A DNA stretch of 64,000 nt from Bacillaceae bacterium (GCA_017656255.1 JACDOE010000006.1:1-64000); one strand, 5' to 3'. Positions 8,297-18,054 are shown, counted from the stretch's first letter. Notes: generated from the letters alone by a model not told the origin. Numbers and translations: made by a program.

Positions 8297-8938
8297 ATGC
8301 GTCTGTTTCATTATCACCACTGGACGCCGTATGTAAGAGAAACGGAAGCGTTCTATCAGAAGCTTGGTTTTGAGGTGACGCTTCGACTCGGAAATCAAAA
8401 GGGGGAGATCAAGACATTCAATCCGCCTTTGACCTGGGAAGATTTCGGAGATCAGAAAGTGACTTTCCGCATTATTGAAGTCCGTCAGGGACAGGTTAAC
8501 ATTACGTTTGGGCATGGTAAGAAAACGATTTTTGATCATATCGGGTTTCTGGTGGAACCCGCTGAGCATGATGAAATCTGCAGACGGGCGGAAACCCTCG
8601 GCTGGAAAACGGAGGTAGGGGAAAGGCGAACCTTTGTCGATACGCCCCTGCCATTTAGAATCGAACTGCAACCCCGAAAAGATGTGGTCACGCCGGACCC
8701 TGATCCGCTGTTAAAGCAGATGCAGATCTACATAAACCGGGGGGATATGAAAGTTCTTGCCGATACCGGTTATCTGCTGGGAGCCTCACAGGAGGGGCAT
8801 CAACTGGTCCATGAAGAATGGATGCTGGATTTTCAGGAGGGCCAGGACGCTCTTCTCAACAAGGTTGCCTTTACTTCCGGACGTGTTTTTGAAGATCGGG
8901 ACCCGACCGGGGTTTACGTGTTGAACAGCGTCCATTAG
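8297..8938 (+). CDS. VOC (glyoxalase/dioxygenase superfamily) protein
   Basis: A 213-residue protein whose first 130 residues follow the VOC beta-alpha-beta-beta-beta pattern: FHYHHWTPYVRETEAFYQKLGFEV at the start and FDHIGFLVEPAEHDEI as the second half. The remaining 80 residues are an extra C-terminal extension. Candidate metal ligands include His in DHIGF and Glu in RIELQ. The substrate cannot be told. ATG follows AGGGGTGA. Confidence 0.65.
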   Translation: MRLFHYHHWTPYVRETEAFYQKLGFEVTLRLGNQKGEIKTFNPPLTWEDFGDQKVTFRIIEVRQGQVNITFGHGKKTIFDHIGFLVEPAEHDEICRRAETLGWKTEVGERRTFVDTPLPFRIELQPRKDVVTPDPDPLLKQMQIYINRGDMKVLADTGYLLGASQEGHQLVHEEWMLDFQEGQDALLNKVAFTSGRVFEDRDPTGVYVLNSVH

Positions 8939-9019
8939 GAACCGAAATGGATCGCTTGAAACTTAACCCGGTAAAATAAATAAATGTAAAATCCTTCGAG
9001 ATAAAGAAAGGAAGAAACG

Positions 9020-9571
9020 ATGACGACATCAGGTATTTTCAAAGAATTATACGGTTGGATCAACTCACTGTTTATCGCACTGATTCTGGCGCTTGTTATC
9101 AATACGTTTGTGCTGCAAACCTATGAAGTTCGCGGTGAGTCGATGCTCCCTACCCTGCAAAACCGGGATTTTACGATCGTGTTAAAGGTCGGCCATAACT
9201 ATGATTACGGAGATATTGTCGTGATCGACAGCCGCGTCAACCGTGAACGGACGGTCATGGATGAGATCATGGAAAACGGGCTGGTCGCCCGTTTAATGGG
9301 AGAGACCGACCATCATCTCTGGATAAAACGGGTGATCGGGAAACCGAACGACAAACTGGAATTTAAAGATAATCAGCTTTACCGCAATGGTCAAAAGCTG
9401 GAAGAACCCTATATCCGTGAACCCATGAAAGATATCCCGGACCGGACCATCGTCGTTCCGGAAGGTCATTACTTTGTGATGGGGGATAACCGCAATTTCA
9501 GTAACGACAGCCGTTATATCGGAAGTATCCCCGCTGCTCATGTCGTAGGAAAAGTGATCTTTACCCGTTAA
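9020..9571 (+). CDS. sipS: Type I signal peptidase
   Basis: A 183-residue membrane-anchored signal peptidase. One N-terminal transmembrane helix (about residues 13-32) is followed by the extracellular catalytic domain. The nucleophile Ser41 is in RGESMLPTL and the general base Lys103 in WIKRVIGKPND. The conserved GDNRNFSNDSR box is near residue 155. The Ser-Lys spacing is 62 residues, against about 40 in Bacillus SipS. There is therefore an insertion between box B and box D, containing DEIMENGLVARLMGE. ATG after AAAGGAAG. Confidence 0.9.
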   Translation: MTTSGIFKELYGWINSLFIALILALVINTFVLQTYEVRGESMLPTLQNRDFTIVLKVGHNYDYGDIVVIDSRVNRERTVMDEIMENGLVARLMGETDHHLWIKRVIGKPNDKLEFKDNQLYRNGQKLEEPYIREPMKDIPDRTIVVPEGHYFVMGDNRNFSNDSRYIGSIPAAHVVGKVIFTR

Positions 9572-9577
9572 CCAAAT

Positions 9578-11515
9578 TTAAGATGTAACCTTATTTTGAT
9601 GATATGTTTCAAACAGTTCTTTCATTTCCTCAGCGGGCCGCGGGGGACTGAACAGAAATCCCTGAACTTCATCACACAATTCTTCTTTCAGGAACGAAAA
9701 TTGATGTTCATTCTCCACCCCTTCGGCAATCACTTTTAATTGCAGGTTTTTGGCCATGGCGATAATGGAGCGGGTGATCGTCTCATCATCCCGGTCGACG
9801 TCAATATCCCGAACGAAGGATTGATCGATCTTCAATTTTTGAACCGGGAATTTTTTCAGGTAATTTAACGATGAATAGCCCGTGCCAAAATCATCAATAG
9901 CAATCTGAACGCCCAGTTTTTTAAGTTGTTCCAGTTTTTCGATGGCAAAATCCTCGTGATGCATGGCGATGCTTTCGGTGATTTCCAGCTCCAGGTATTG
10001 TGGGTCAAGACCGGTTTCTTTTAGTATCTTGTCCACCATGTCCGTCAGGTTGTGTTGCTGGAACTGACGCGGTGACAGGTTGACAGATATGTTGATGTGC
10101 GGAAATCCCTGGTCCTGCCATGCTTTCATCTGTTTGCAGGCCTGATACAGGACCCATTCGCCGATCGGAATAATCAATCCGGTGTCTTCAGCCACCGGGA
10201 TAAATTCACCGGGACTCACCGATCCCAGTTCGGGGTGGTTCCAGCGCAGCAGTGCTTCGACCCCGATCATGTCCCCGGTTTGAATATCCCATTGCGGTTG
10301 ATAATGAACTGACAGCTGGTCAAGTTCCAGAGCTTTACGCAATTCTCTTTCCAGAAGCATGGTCCGGGTCAGGCTCTCATCAATATCGGCGGCGTAAAAC
10401 TGATAGTTATTCCCCTGTTCTTTGGCTCTGTACATCGCCGCATCGGCATTGTTGATCAGGGTTTCGATATTTTCGCCGCTTTCCGGATACATACTGATTC
10501 CGATACTGATCGTAAGAAAGACTTCATCTTCTTTTAACAGAAAAGGTTTGGTCATGACATCCAGCAATTTTTTGGCGATCGTTTCCGTTCTTTCCTGATC
10601 GGTATCCGGAAGCAAAATTGTAAATTCATCGCCTCCCTGTCGGGAAACGATATCATGCTCATCCAGATTTGTGGTCAGTCTCCGCGCGACGCTTTTTAGC
10701 AATAAATCGCCGGCCTCGTGGCCGAGTGTATCGTTGATCCATTTAAAACGATCCAGATCGATGAACATCACGGCCAGTTTTTTGTCGTTCTTTTCCGCCT
10801 CAATGATGGCACTGGTGAGCAGTTCCAGGAACATACGGCGGTTGGGCAGTCCGGTCAGGGCATCGTGGTAGGCCATGTGGCGGATGGTTTCCTGGGCCTT
10901 TTTGGACTCGGTTACATCTTTGCCGTGGAATAAAACGGCCGGTTGTTCATTATATGTAATCGGAATGGATTTCATTTCGACATCGATCATGCTTCCATCC
11001 ATACGAACGAATTTGTATTCTTCCAGACGGGGCTCGTCGTGGGGATGCATGGTGTCTGTGTTCATTTGCTCGCTCAGTTTTTGTTTGTGGGCGGGATGAA
11101 TGTATTTCGTGAGGGATTTGCCGATGATCTGTTCCCGGTTTTTCGCCCCGATTAATTTGACGGCGGCTTCATTGACGAAGACCAGTTTCCCGTGGCTGTA
11201 GACCCCGATGGCCTCAGGGGAGTTATCGACCAGACGCCGGTAGCGCTCCTCACTTTCTATGCGTTTGTCATTTAATCGCATTATTTTTTTGGAATAGCGA
11301 CGGATAAATCCATAGAGGGCAAAAGACGTTGCCAGTATCAGAACCCATCCGTTCAGAGTTTGAGCGGACTGGACAAAAGATGTATCCCGGGTTAACAGAT
11401 GAATCAACGGATCGGAAAGTAGTATCCATAATATACCTACCAATAGGTAAACAATTGAATATTTAAGTGCCATTTTTCTATCTTCACTTAATTCCGGCGT
11501 CCGGTTTTTTTTCAT
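9578..11515 (-). CDS. Membrane PAS-GGDEF-EAL cyclic-di-GMP turnover protein
   Basis: A 645-residue protein with two N-terminal transmembrane helices (about 20-41 and 55-72), a PAS domain (90-200), a diguanylate cyclase domain (215-375) and an EAL phosphodiesterase domain (390-635). The GGDEF signature is intact at 294-298. The product-inhibition site normally reading RxxD is DEHD at 285-288, so it has lost the Arg. EAL (420-422), DDFGTG (541-546) and EGVE (598-601) suggest an active phosphodiesterase. It could make and degrade c-di-GMP depending on a signal sensed by the PAS domain. It converges with the signal peptidase gene. Confidence 0.92.
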   Translation of the reverse strand: MKKNRTPELSEDRKMALKYSIVYLLVGILWILLSDPLIHLLTRDTSFVQSAQTLNGWVLILATSFALYGFIRRYSKKIMRLNDKRIESEERYRRLVDNSPEAIGVYSHGKLVFVNEAAVKLIGAKNREQIIGKSLTKYIHPAHKQKLSEQMNTDTMHPHDEPRLEEYKFVRMDGSMIDVEMKSIPITYNEQPAVLFHGKDVTESKKAQETIRHMAYHDALTGLPNRRMFLELLTSAIIEAEKNDKKLAVMFIDLDRFKWINDTLGHEAGDLLLKSVARRLTTNLDEHDIVSRQGGDEFTILLPDTDQERTETIAKKLLDVMTKPFLLKEDEVFLTISIGISMYPESGENIETLINNADAAMYRAKEQGNNYQFYAADIDESLTRTMLLERELRKALELDQLSVHYQPQWDIQTGDMIGVEALLRWNHPELGSVSPGEFIPVAEDTGLIIPIGEWVLYQACKQMKAWQDQGFPHINISVNLSPRQFQQHNLTDMVDKILKETGLDPQYLELEITESIAMHHEDFAIEKLEQLKKLGVQIAIDDFGTGYSSLNYLKKFPVQKLKIDQSFVRDIDVDRDDETITRSIIAMAKNLQLKVIAEGVENEHQFSFLKEELCDEVQGFLFSPPRPAEEMKELFETYHQNKVTS

Positions 11516-11665
11516 GTGCCTTTCCCCACCTGTCTCTTAATTATACAATAACCAGATTCAACCATCTTAATTATCTAAATCATAACAAATTTCCACACTT
11601 TTCTACAATCTTTATTTATAATGAATGGTGACAGACGTAATGTTCAATTCGGGGGATGACTTCTC

Positions 11666-12172
11666 ATGTTTCTTGTCAGACTGGATAAAGATTTGAGAGA
11701 TCGTGTGAGAGAATTTTACAGGCGTCACTGGGGAGCGCCGGTCATGGTGTCTAAGGGGAGTGTTCATCACATTGATCATCTGTCGGGGGTTGTCGCCCTG
11801 TCGGAGGATGATGAGATCATCGGGTTGATGACTTACTCTGTCCGGGAAGGAGAATGTGAGATTGTTTCTCTGAACAGCCTGCGGGAGAAGCGGGGAATCG
11901 GCACCCGGTTGCTGGAAAAAGTGGTCGAGGAAGCCCGGCAGCTTGGCTTGAAGCGAGTCTGGTTGATTACGACCAATGACAATACCCGTGCCCTCCGTTT
12001 TTACCAAAAAAGAGGATTCGAGATCTGTCAATTCTATCGAAATGCCGTGATCGAGGCGAGAAAAATCAAGCCTGAAATTCCGGAAACCGGATATGACGGC
12101 ATTCCCATCCTTCATGAAATTGAACTGGAAAAAAAGATTGATTCATCGGAGAAGGAGAGAGACACAAATTGA
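11666..12172 (+). CDS. GNAT family N-acetyltransferase
   Basis: A 168-residue GNAT protein. The acetyl-CoA binding motif A is SLREKRGIGTRLLEKVVEEA (near residues 72-91), and the C-terminal motif is NTRALRFYQKRGFE. The acceptor is unknown. It is the first of three consecutive GNAT genes. The next gene starts at a TTG overlapping this stop codon (TTGA), indicating translational coupling. Confidence 0.8.
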   Translation: MFLVRLDKDLRDRVREFYRRHWGAPVMVSKGSVHHIDHLSGVVALSEDDEIIGLMTYSVREGECEIVSLNSLREKRGIGTRLLEKVVEEARQLGLKRVWLITTNDNTRALRFYQKRGFEICQFYRNAVIEARKIKPEIPETGYDGIPILHEIELEKKIDSSEKERDTN

Positions 12173-12672
12173 AACTGACCATCAGACAAATGAACCTGGA
12201 AGAAGACTGGAACCGTGTAAGAGAGATTTTTCAGGAAGGCATTGACACTGGAAAAGCGACCTTTGAAACGGAACCTCCTTCTCTGGAAAAATGGGAAAAA
12301 AGCAAGGTTCCGGGGTGTTCCATTGTTGCCTGCGATGATACTGACATTGTGGGATGGGCAGCCCTAAGTCCCGTATCGGATCGTTGTGTTTATGCCGGTG
12401 TGGCCGAACTGAGTGTCTACATCGGGAAAAATTTTCGGGGAATGGGTGCAGGACGTAAGCTTTTACAGCACATCATCTCCCTCTCGGAAGAAAAAGGGAT
12501 CTGGACCCTGCAGGCCGCCATTTTTCCGGAAAATGAAGCCAGTCTGAGGCTTCATCAGAAGATGGGGTTCCGCATCGTCGGACGGCGGGAAAGAATCGGT
12601 CAACTGAACGGCGAGTGGAAGGATACGATTTTGCTGGAACGGCGGAGTCGGGTTGTGGGTATCTCATCTTAA
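12169..12672 (+). CDS. GNAT N-acetyltransferase, phosphinothricin acetyltransferase-like
   Basis: A 167-residue protein resembling the Pat/YncA subgroup. It has an N-terminal IRQMNLEEDWNRVREIFQEG, the ATFETEPPS segment typical of phosphinothricin/methionine-sulfone acetyltransferases, and motif A NFRGMGAGRKLLQHI. The C-terminal part reads RLHQKMGFRIVGRRERIGQ. It probably N-acetylates a small amine such as an amino-acid analogue. The TTG start overlaps the upstream gene by four bases. Confidence 0.75.
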   Translation: MKLTIRQMNLEEDWNRVREIFQEGIDTGKATFETEPPSLEKWEKSKVPGCSIVACDDTDIVGWAALSPVSDRCVYAGVAELSVYIGKNFRGMGAGRKLLQHIISLSEEKGIWTLQAAIFPENEASLRLHQKMGFRIVGRRERIGQLNGEWKDTILLERRSRVVGISS

Positions 12673-12697
12673 AAAAGGGAAAGGTGGCTGAAAAAAG

Positions 12698-13357
12698 ATG
12701 AAAATCAGACGACTTCAGGACTGTACGTTAACACAGGCTGTCACCGCCTGGAACAGGGGATTTGAGGGATATGATTTTGATATGACGATGTCGGTTGATG
12801 CCTTTACGGCCCGTTTTAACCGGGAAGGATTATCCCCACGTTATTCACTGGTAGCTCTGGATCAAGATCGCCCGGTAGGGATTTTGTTGAACGGAATTCG
12901 TATGGTAAATGGCGTCAAAACGGCCTGGAACGGCGGAACCGCTGTTGATCCCGAATACAGGGGGAAAAAGGTCGGACATGCCCTGATGGAAGCGACATTG
13001 CAAATCTACCAGGAAGAAAATGTGGAACAGGCAACTCTGGAAGCGATCAGCCGGAATATGCCCGCCATCAGGCTGTATGAAAAGTGGGGGTATCACGTTG
13101 TAGGTCAGGTCGCCTCGTTCAATAGCGGTGATCCATTGAAAGACCAGTTTCAGCATGGGGATTCTTTTTCGGTCAAAAGGGGACTGGCCCGGGAAGCAGG
13201 CTATCTGTCGTTTTACCGTTATTCAGCGCCCTGGCAGAATCACTGGGAAAGCCTGAGGGATGGTGGGGAAACATTGATTTTGTGTGACGAAGAAAATGAA
13301 GTGGGATACGCGTTGTACAAGAAAGTCAAGGACCCGGCCGGCCAGATCAGGAAATGA
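12698..13357 (+). CDS. GNAT family acetyltransferase, frameshifted before its C-terminus
   Basis: A 219-residue reading frame with a GNAT domain at residues 1-150: the acetyl-CoA motif is DPEYRGKKVGHALMEATL and then RLYEKWGYHVVG. The following part (150-219) looks like the start of a second, degenerate domain and stops abruptly at QIRK. The -1 frame, entered at the ATGA overlap, continues with a GNAT-like C-terminal sequence for 54 codons. A single missing G in the GG run near 13350 would join them as QIREMILRAL. This suggests either a frameshift mutation or a base-calling error. Confidence 0.7.
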   Translation: MKIRRLQDCTLTQAVTAWNRGFEGYDFDMTMSVDAFTARFNREGLSPRYSLVALDQDRPVGILLNGIRMVNGVKTAWNGGTAVDPEYRGKKVGHALMEATLQIYQEENVEQATLEAISRNMPAIRLYEKWGYHVVGQVASFNSGDPLKDQFQHGDSFSVKRGLAREAGYLSFYRYSAPWQNHWESLRDGGETLILCDEENEVGYALYKKVKDPAGQIRK

Positions 13358-13518
13358 TCTTACGTGCCCTTTTAAAACATGTCTTTGATCCGGTTGACCA
13401 GCCTCTGCAACGGATGGCCGTCAACATTCCACAATCTGATGCATCCCCGGCCCGGATACTGGAGGGAGCGGGTTTAACCCGTTTTGTTGAACAGGTCAGG
13501 ATGGCAAGAACATTCTAG
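13354..13518 (+). pseudogene. Displaced C-terminal fragment of the third GNAT gene
   Basis: A 54-codon frame begins with ATG overlapping the previous stop (ATGA) and ends at TAG 13516-13518. It reads MILRALLKHVFDP and later RMAVNIPQSDASPARILEGA, which resembles the last strand-helix-strand of a GNAT domain. It has no independent ribosome binding site. It is best read as the continuation of the 12698 gene after a one-base frameshift. Confidence 0.6.
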
Positions 13519-13528
13519 ATGACAATGA

Positions 13529-14788
13529 TCAGCCGTACATCATCAATTGCTCTTCCTGCTGGTTACGGGTGAGGTATCGGTATAGCACCACAAAACTATA
13601 CAGGTAGGCCACACCCGCCCCTGCCACCGGCAACAGGATATATTCCATGATCCCGTGTTGATGAAACAAATGCGGGATAGCTGCAAACAACGCCTGAATC
13701 ATAAGCACAGTAAACGTGACGGAGGCAAATGCGCTTCGCTGATAGGCATCAGGCAGGGGGTAAAGCCGGAACATGAATTGGCGGTGAAACACGGGCCAGA
13801 AAGCGCGCATCTGCATCCCGGTCACCATCAGAAACAGGATATACACCGCCAGTTCTCCATAAAAATCGGGAATCAGATAGACCATCAGCCCGTTGACCAG
13901 TGTCAGGCGGAGCAGCATCCCCCAGAGGGCTCCACCCCGGAACAGCATTTTGATCAGGATATAGCGATAAGCCTGTGTCTTATGAAACGGGAGCTTTTCG
14001 GCCAATCCGGGAAGTATCCGGCGATAGACTACCCGATCCTGTAAATGGCCCACATCCACAAACTGATTGACAAAACGGTAAAATCGAGCGTCGGCCACCT
14101 GCTCCATGCGGATTAACGTCTCCCAGTTGTAGGCATGGCTTTTCTGAATCTGCCGTCCCTCATAGGCGGCATAAACGGTGAGCATCATGGCAAGAATGCC
14201 GGAAACGGGAAGCGTATTCAGGCTGGTGATGCTTAAAATCCATAAAGTACTGGCAATCATGCGAAGAAAGAATAGAATTCTTCGCTTTTTTTTGTGATGC
14301 AGCCGGGCTTCGATCCACCGGGCAAACAGATTGGCTCCTTTTAACAGCAGCAGTGTAAACACAAAACCCCAGAAAGAGATTCCGGCTCCTGTCGCATAAA
14401 TCCTCTCGGTATAAAGCGGATTGAGAATCACAGCGAGAATAAACAGTCCCGCTCCCTGAACCGCCCAGTTATAAAAGTAACTGCGGGCAAAATAGGGGCC
14501 CATATTCAGTTCGAGGGGTGTTAAATAAATGAGATCCGCCGGTTTTAAAAGGGTCCGGTGTCCGCCGCGGGTGGTTAAAAATCCGAAAATGACTGCCAGA
14601 AACAGGGAAACGGGAAAGGATGCCGGTAGCCAGTCCAGGAAACTGCGGTAATAATAGGCGCCTGCAATAAACAGGAGCAGGATTACGAACAAAAAGCCGC
14701 TGTTCCCGATTTTGCCGAGGTAAAAAATGGCATTCCGTGAAAAGGCTTGAAACCGTTGACTCCACAGGGTTGAGACATCCAGGTTCAT
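13529..14788 (-). CDS. ecsB: ABC transporter permease EcsB
   Basis: A 419-residue membrane protein with roughly ten hydrophobic segments, paired with EcsA. EcsB landmarks include an N-terminal LWSQRFQAFSRNAIFYLGKI, TRGGHRTLLKPADLIYLTPLE near residue 73, and a cluster of helices in the C-terminal third. In Bacillus and Staphylococcus, Ecs affects protein secretion, competence and intramembrane proteolysis, and the exported substrate is unsettled. The ATG overlaps the ecsA stop by four bases. Confidence 0.88.
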   Translation of the reverse strand: MNLDVSTLWSQRFQAFSRNAIFYLGKIGNSGFLFVILLLFIAGAYYYRSFLDWLPASFPVSLFLAVIFGFLTTRGGHRTLLKPADLIYLTPLELNMGPYFARSYFYNWAVQGAGLFILAVILNPLYTERIYATGAGISFWGFVFTLLLLKGANLFARWIEARLHHKKKRRILFFLRMIASTLWILSITSLNTLPVSGILAMMLTVYAAYEGRQIQKSHAYNWETLIRMEQVADARFYRFVNQFVDVGHLQDRVVYRRILPGLAEKLPFHKTQAYRYILIKMLFRGGALWGMLLRLTLVNGLMVYLIPDFYGELAVYILFLMVTGMQMRAFWPVFHRQFMFRLYPLPDAYQRSAFASVTFTVLMIQALFAAIPHLFHQHGIMEYILLPVAGAGVAYLYSFVVLYRYLTRNQQEEQLMMYG

Positions 14789-15531
14789 GAGCGGACCCTT
14801 CCTTCTATAAACTCCAGATACAGTTCATCCAGCGTTGCTTGCGGATTACCGCTTTTTTGCTGAAGTTCCGAAAGCGTTCCCTGAGCCGCAATTCTTCCGT
14901 CATGCATAATGATGAACCGGTCGCAGTACCGTTCTGCGGTGGACAGGATATGGGTGGTCATCAGGATGCCGGATCCTTCCTGCTTTGCTTTTTCCAGAGA
15001 TTGAAGCAGTGACTGGATTCCCAGTGGATCCAGCCCCATCAGAGGTTCATCGATGATATAGAGGGGCGGCTTGACCATCAGGGCCATCATGATCATCATT
15101 TTTTGCCGCATCCCTTTGGAAAAATGTTCGGGAAACTGATTAATCTTTGCCTCCATGCGGAATGTGTGAAGGAGTGGATGAATCCGTTTTTCAAAGGTTT
15201 CACGGCTGAGACCATAGACCCTGGCCGTAAATTCCAGGTGTTCCCACAGAGTCATTTCCTTATAGTAAACCGGGGTTTCCGGAATAAACGTGTAATGAGA
15301 ACGGTATGTATCCGGGTCATCCAGAAAACGGTGTCCGTTGATAGTAATAGATCCCTGATGGGGCTTTAACAGGCCGAGGATATGTTTGATCGTGGTACTT
15401 TTTCCGGCACCGTTGAGACCGATCAGCGCCACGATTTCATTGGGGTGAACGTCAAATGTTACATCATGAATAATGGGATTGGAGGCATCATACCCTCCGG
15501 TCACGCCATCCAGTTGCAGAATTTTTGTCAT
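14785..15531 (-). CDS. ecsA: ABC transporter ATP-binding protein EcsA
   Basis: A 248-residue ATPase of the Ecs transporter. Walker A GLNGAGKSTT is near residue 40, the signature region is HFSKGMRQKMMIMMALM, Walker B reads LYIIDEPLMGLDPLG, and the H-loop is TTHILS. The longer frame begins at TTG 15558, but I choose ATG 15531. The AAAGAGGG site is correctly spaced only for this start, and MTKILQLDGVTGGY matches how EcsA proteins begin. Confidence 0.88.
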   Translation of the reverse strand: MTKILQLDGVTGGYDASNPIIHDVTFDVHPNEIVALIGLNGAGKSTTIKHILGLLKPHQGSITINGHRFLDDPDTYRSHYTFIPETPVYYKEMTLWEHLEFTARVYGLSRETFEKRIHPLLHTFRMEAKINQFPEHFSKGMRQKMMIMMALMVKPPLYIIDEPLMGLDPLGIQSLLQSLEKAKQEGSGILMTTHILSTAERYCDRFIIMHDGRIAAQGTLSELQQKSGNPQATLDELYLEFIEGRVRS

Positions 15532-15733
15532 CTTCATCCCTCTTTGTCCCAGAGTCAAATCAGGCTTATTATAACATGAAGCGACCCGGGGAAAAAACAG
15601 CAGGCAGCCGTCGAACAGCTACCTGAGTTTCATGGCGTGAACATATGAGAGGGAGATCCTGAAATCCATCATATATTTTTTGAATTAAAAAGCATGAACA
15701 TGTGAGTTAGACAGCTTCATGCCAGTCAAAGTT

Positions 15734-16171
15734 TTATTGACCCAAAAAAGATCTTAACATCCACAGGTGTTTCTCCAGGCTGGAATGGATCGCAAGCAAC
15801 ATATCTTCCGTCACATCATCATGATTTTCGGATGCAACGTTCATCCCTTCTTTTAATTCGCCAATTAATACTTCAAAATCATCGGCGATTGCCTGCACCA
15901 TTTGTTGTGCGGACTCATTCCCTTCCGCTTCCCGGATGGAAGACTGTTCCAGACAACCTTTCATGGAAGCGACAGGTTTTCCGCCTAATGCCAGCAGGCG
16001 CTCAGCCAGCTCATCAATATGTAAAGCCGCTTCATTGTAAAGTTCCTCAAACTTGGTGTGAAGCGTAAAAAACTGTTCTCCTGTTACATACCAGTGATAA
16101 TTGTGAAGTTTAAAATAAAGTACGCTCCAGTTTGCAATTTGCTTGTTTAAGACGTCTTGCAGTTTTTCCAT
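15734..16171 (-). CDS. dps: Dps-family ferritin-like DNA-protection protein
   Basis: A 145-residue four-helix protein with the Dps ferroxidase pattern at the subunit interface: [18 protein letters not shown], then [20 protein letters not shown]. It should oxidise and store ferrous iron and protect DNA from Fenton damage. The start is ATG 16171 with GGAGGTGA directly before it. The longer in-frame extension to 16300 has no signal of its own. Relatives in Bacillus include Dps and MrgA, and I cannot tell which. Confidence 0.85.
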   Translation of the reverse strand: MEKLQDVLNKQIANWSVLYFKLHNYHWYVTGEQFFTLHTKFEELYNEAALHIDELAERLLALGGKPVASMKGCLEQSSIREAEGNESAQQMVQAIADDFEVLIGELKEGMNVASENHDDVTEDMLLAIHSSLEKHLWMLRSFLGQ

Positions 16172-16253
16172 TATATTCACCTCCATTCCTAATATACCAT
16201 AAAAACCGGGAAATATTAGAGATCCTTTCCAGTTAAATAGGAACAAAATGTGA

Positions 16254-16281
16254 ACTCCCCTGTTGTTTGAAACAGGGGAGT
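16254..16281 (-). terminator. Hairpin between yokU and dps
   Basis: ACTCCCCTGTT and AACAGGGGAGT form a perfect 11-bp stem with a short loop, just after the yokU stop. The following U-tract is weak on both strands. Confidence 0.6.
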
Positions 16282-16286
16282 CTATT

Positions 16287-16562
16287 TTACAGAAAACCAA
16301 ACAGATTAACCGTTCTGTCTTCCGGAGCCTCCAGCAACTGCTGATAACTGAACTCCCGCGGGAATTCGGACAAATCTTTGAGTATCAGGGATTCTTCGAC
16401 TTTTTGAGTGACTTCGTCCTCCTGATAGGTGATGCCGCAGTGTTCACAGTGGATGGAAGGAACCGCTTTGATCATCACGGCACTTTTTCCGTCCGGCATG
16501 ATCCAGGGGCAGTCGACCTGTGTGCGGAACGCCCCTTCCGATTCACACCACATACATTTCAT
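16287..16562 (-). CDS. yokU: YokU family zinc-finger protein
   Basis: A 91-residue protein with two CxxC pairs: CMWC near residue 3 and CEHC near residue 39. These make a zinc ribbon similar to YgiT/MqsA N-termini, followed by a YQEDEV helix and a hydrophilic tail. In Bacillus, YokU is encoded beside kamA, the same arrangement as here (47 bases downstream of kamA, same strand). Its function is unknown, and a role tied to lysine aminomutase is an inference from neighbourhood only. Confidence 0.75.
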   Translation of the reverse strand: MKCMWCESEGAFRTQVDCPWIMPDGKSAVMIKAVPSIHCEHCGITYQEDEVTQKVEESLILKDLSEFPREFSYQQLLEAPEDRTVNLFGFL

Positions 16563-16609
16563 AACGCAAGTCCTCCTTGTCGTATGGCGATTCAGGATCT
16601 TGATTTTTC

Positions 16610-18007
16610 CTAATTCTTTTGTTGCTGAGCCTTGAGCAGGCGCTCTTTCATCTGATCCCGTTTTTGCCGGCGGTCTTTTAACGAGGCGTGCCCTTCTTCC
16701 TGATATTTTTTGCGTTTATTCATCCGTTTCAGGCCTTCGGGCACCAGGTTGAACGTTTGATCTTTCATCAGACTGCTGACGCCGACGGCTTCCGGTTCGG
16801 GTTCGCCATAAATTTTGTTAAAGTATTCATCGGCACGGCCGGGTTCGTAGTTTTCCGGTTCCGGATAGGTGGTAATCACCCCTTCAAAGTTGCGCAACAC
16901 GACTTTGTCCGGGCTCTGGGAAATCAGGTAGTTGGGTTGCAGGGCGATTTTGCCTCCCCCTCCGGGAGCATCTACCACGAAAGTGGGCACAGCGTATCCG
17001 GATGTGTGGCCGCGCAGGGCTTCGATGATTTCCAGTCCCTTGGAGACCGGGGCACGGAAATGGCCGATACCCTCGGACAGGTCACACTGATAGATATAGT
17101 AGGGGCGCACCCGGATTTTCACCAGTTCATGCATCAATTTTTTCATGATGTGGGTGCTATCGTTGATGCCGGCCAGAATGACGGACTGGTTCCCCAGCGG
17201 AACACCGGCATTGGCCAGCATTTCACATGCTTTTTTCGCTTCGTCGGTAATCTCCAGCGGTGTATTAAAATGCGTGTTGAGCCAGACCGGGTGGTATTTT
17301 TTCAGGATGTTGCACAGGTTTTCGGTGATCCGCTGCGGAAACACCACGGGAGCACGGGTTCCAATTCGAATGATTTCCACATGGGGAATGGCCCGCAAAT
17401 TTTTCAGGATATATTCAAGAATGTTGTCATTGATCAGCAGTCCGTCTCCGCCGGAGATCAGGACATCTCGTACTTCCGGGGTGTTGCGGATATAATCGAT
17501 CGCCTGATCCAGTTGTTTTTTGGGCACGCCCATGCCGATCTGGCCGGAAAAACGGCGGCGTGTACAGTAACGGCAGTACATGGAACACTGGTTGGTGACC
17601 AGAAACAGCACCCGGTCCGGATAACGGTGGGTTAACCCGGGCACCGGGGAGTCCTCGTCTTCGTGCAGCGGGTCTTCCAGATCATAAGGTGTTTTGTGGA
17701 TCTCCGCCGATACCGGTACCGACTGTCGGCGAATGGGGCAGCGCGGATCATCCGGATCCATCAGGGATGCATAATACGGCGTAATGTTAAGCGGGATTGT
17801 TTTGAGGGAGTTGCGAACCCCTTCTTCCTCCTCCGGCGTCAAGTTAATCACTTTTTTCAAATCATCCAGGGTGCGGATGGTGTTGGTAAGCTGCCAGAGC
17901 CAGTCATTCCACTGCTCATCAGTAACATCTTTCCAAAGCTCAATATCACGAAAATGACGCCTTTTCACCGGATTCACCTTTTGTAAATCTTTTTCCTTTA
18001 AACTCAT
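16610..18007 (-). CDS. kamA: L-lysine 2,3-aminomutase
   Basis: A 465-residue radical-SAM, PLP-dependent enzyme that converts L-lysine to L-beta-lysine. That product serves lysine fermentation or compatible-solute (N-acetyl-beta-lysine) synthesis. The [4Fe-4S]/SAM motif CSMYCRYC has Cys141, Cys145 and Cys148. The PLP-lysine lies in [34 protein letters not shown] is typical of KamA N-termini. Length matches the Bacillus enzyme (about 470). It has its own sigma-54-type promoter and lies downstream of a RocR-like activator, so expression is probably induced by an amino-acid signal. Confidence 0.93.
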   Translation of the reverse strand: MSLKEKDLQKVNPVKRRHFRDIELWKDVTDEQWNDWLWQLTNTIRTLDDLKKVINLTPEEEEGVRNSLKTIPLNITPYYASLMDPDDPRCPIRRQSVPVSAEIHKTPYDLEDPLHEDEDSPVPGLTHRYPDRVLFLVTNQCSMYCRYCTRRRFSGQIGMGVPKKQLDQAIDYIRNTPEVRDVLISGGDGLLINDNILEYILKNLRAIPHVEIIRIGTRAPVVFPQRITENLCNILKKYHPVWLNTHFNTPLEITDEAKKACEMLANAGVPLGNQSVILAGINDSTHIMKKLMHELVKIRVRPYYIYQCDLSEGIGHFRAPVSKGLEIIEALRGHTSGYAVPTFVVDAPGGGGKIALQPNYLISQSPDKVVLRNFEGVITTYPEPENYEPGRADEYFNKIYGEPEPEAVGVSSLMKDQTFNLVPEGLKRMNKRKKYQEEGHASLKDRRQKRDQMKERLLKAQQQKN

Positions 18008-18054
18008 CGGTTTCCTCCTGTTAAAAAGATTTTTCGTTCTTGCCCTGATAGTGT

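Noticed and set aside
16688-17635. 315-codon forward frame
   Set aside because: Shadow on the opposite strand of lysine 2,3-aminomutase, which has all its catalytic motifs.
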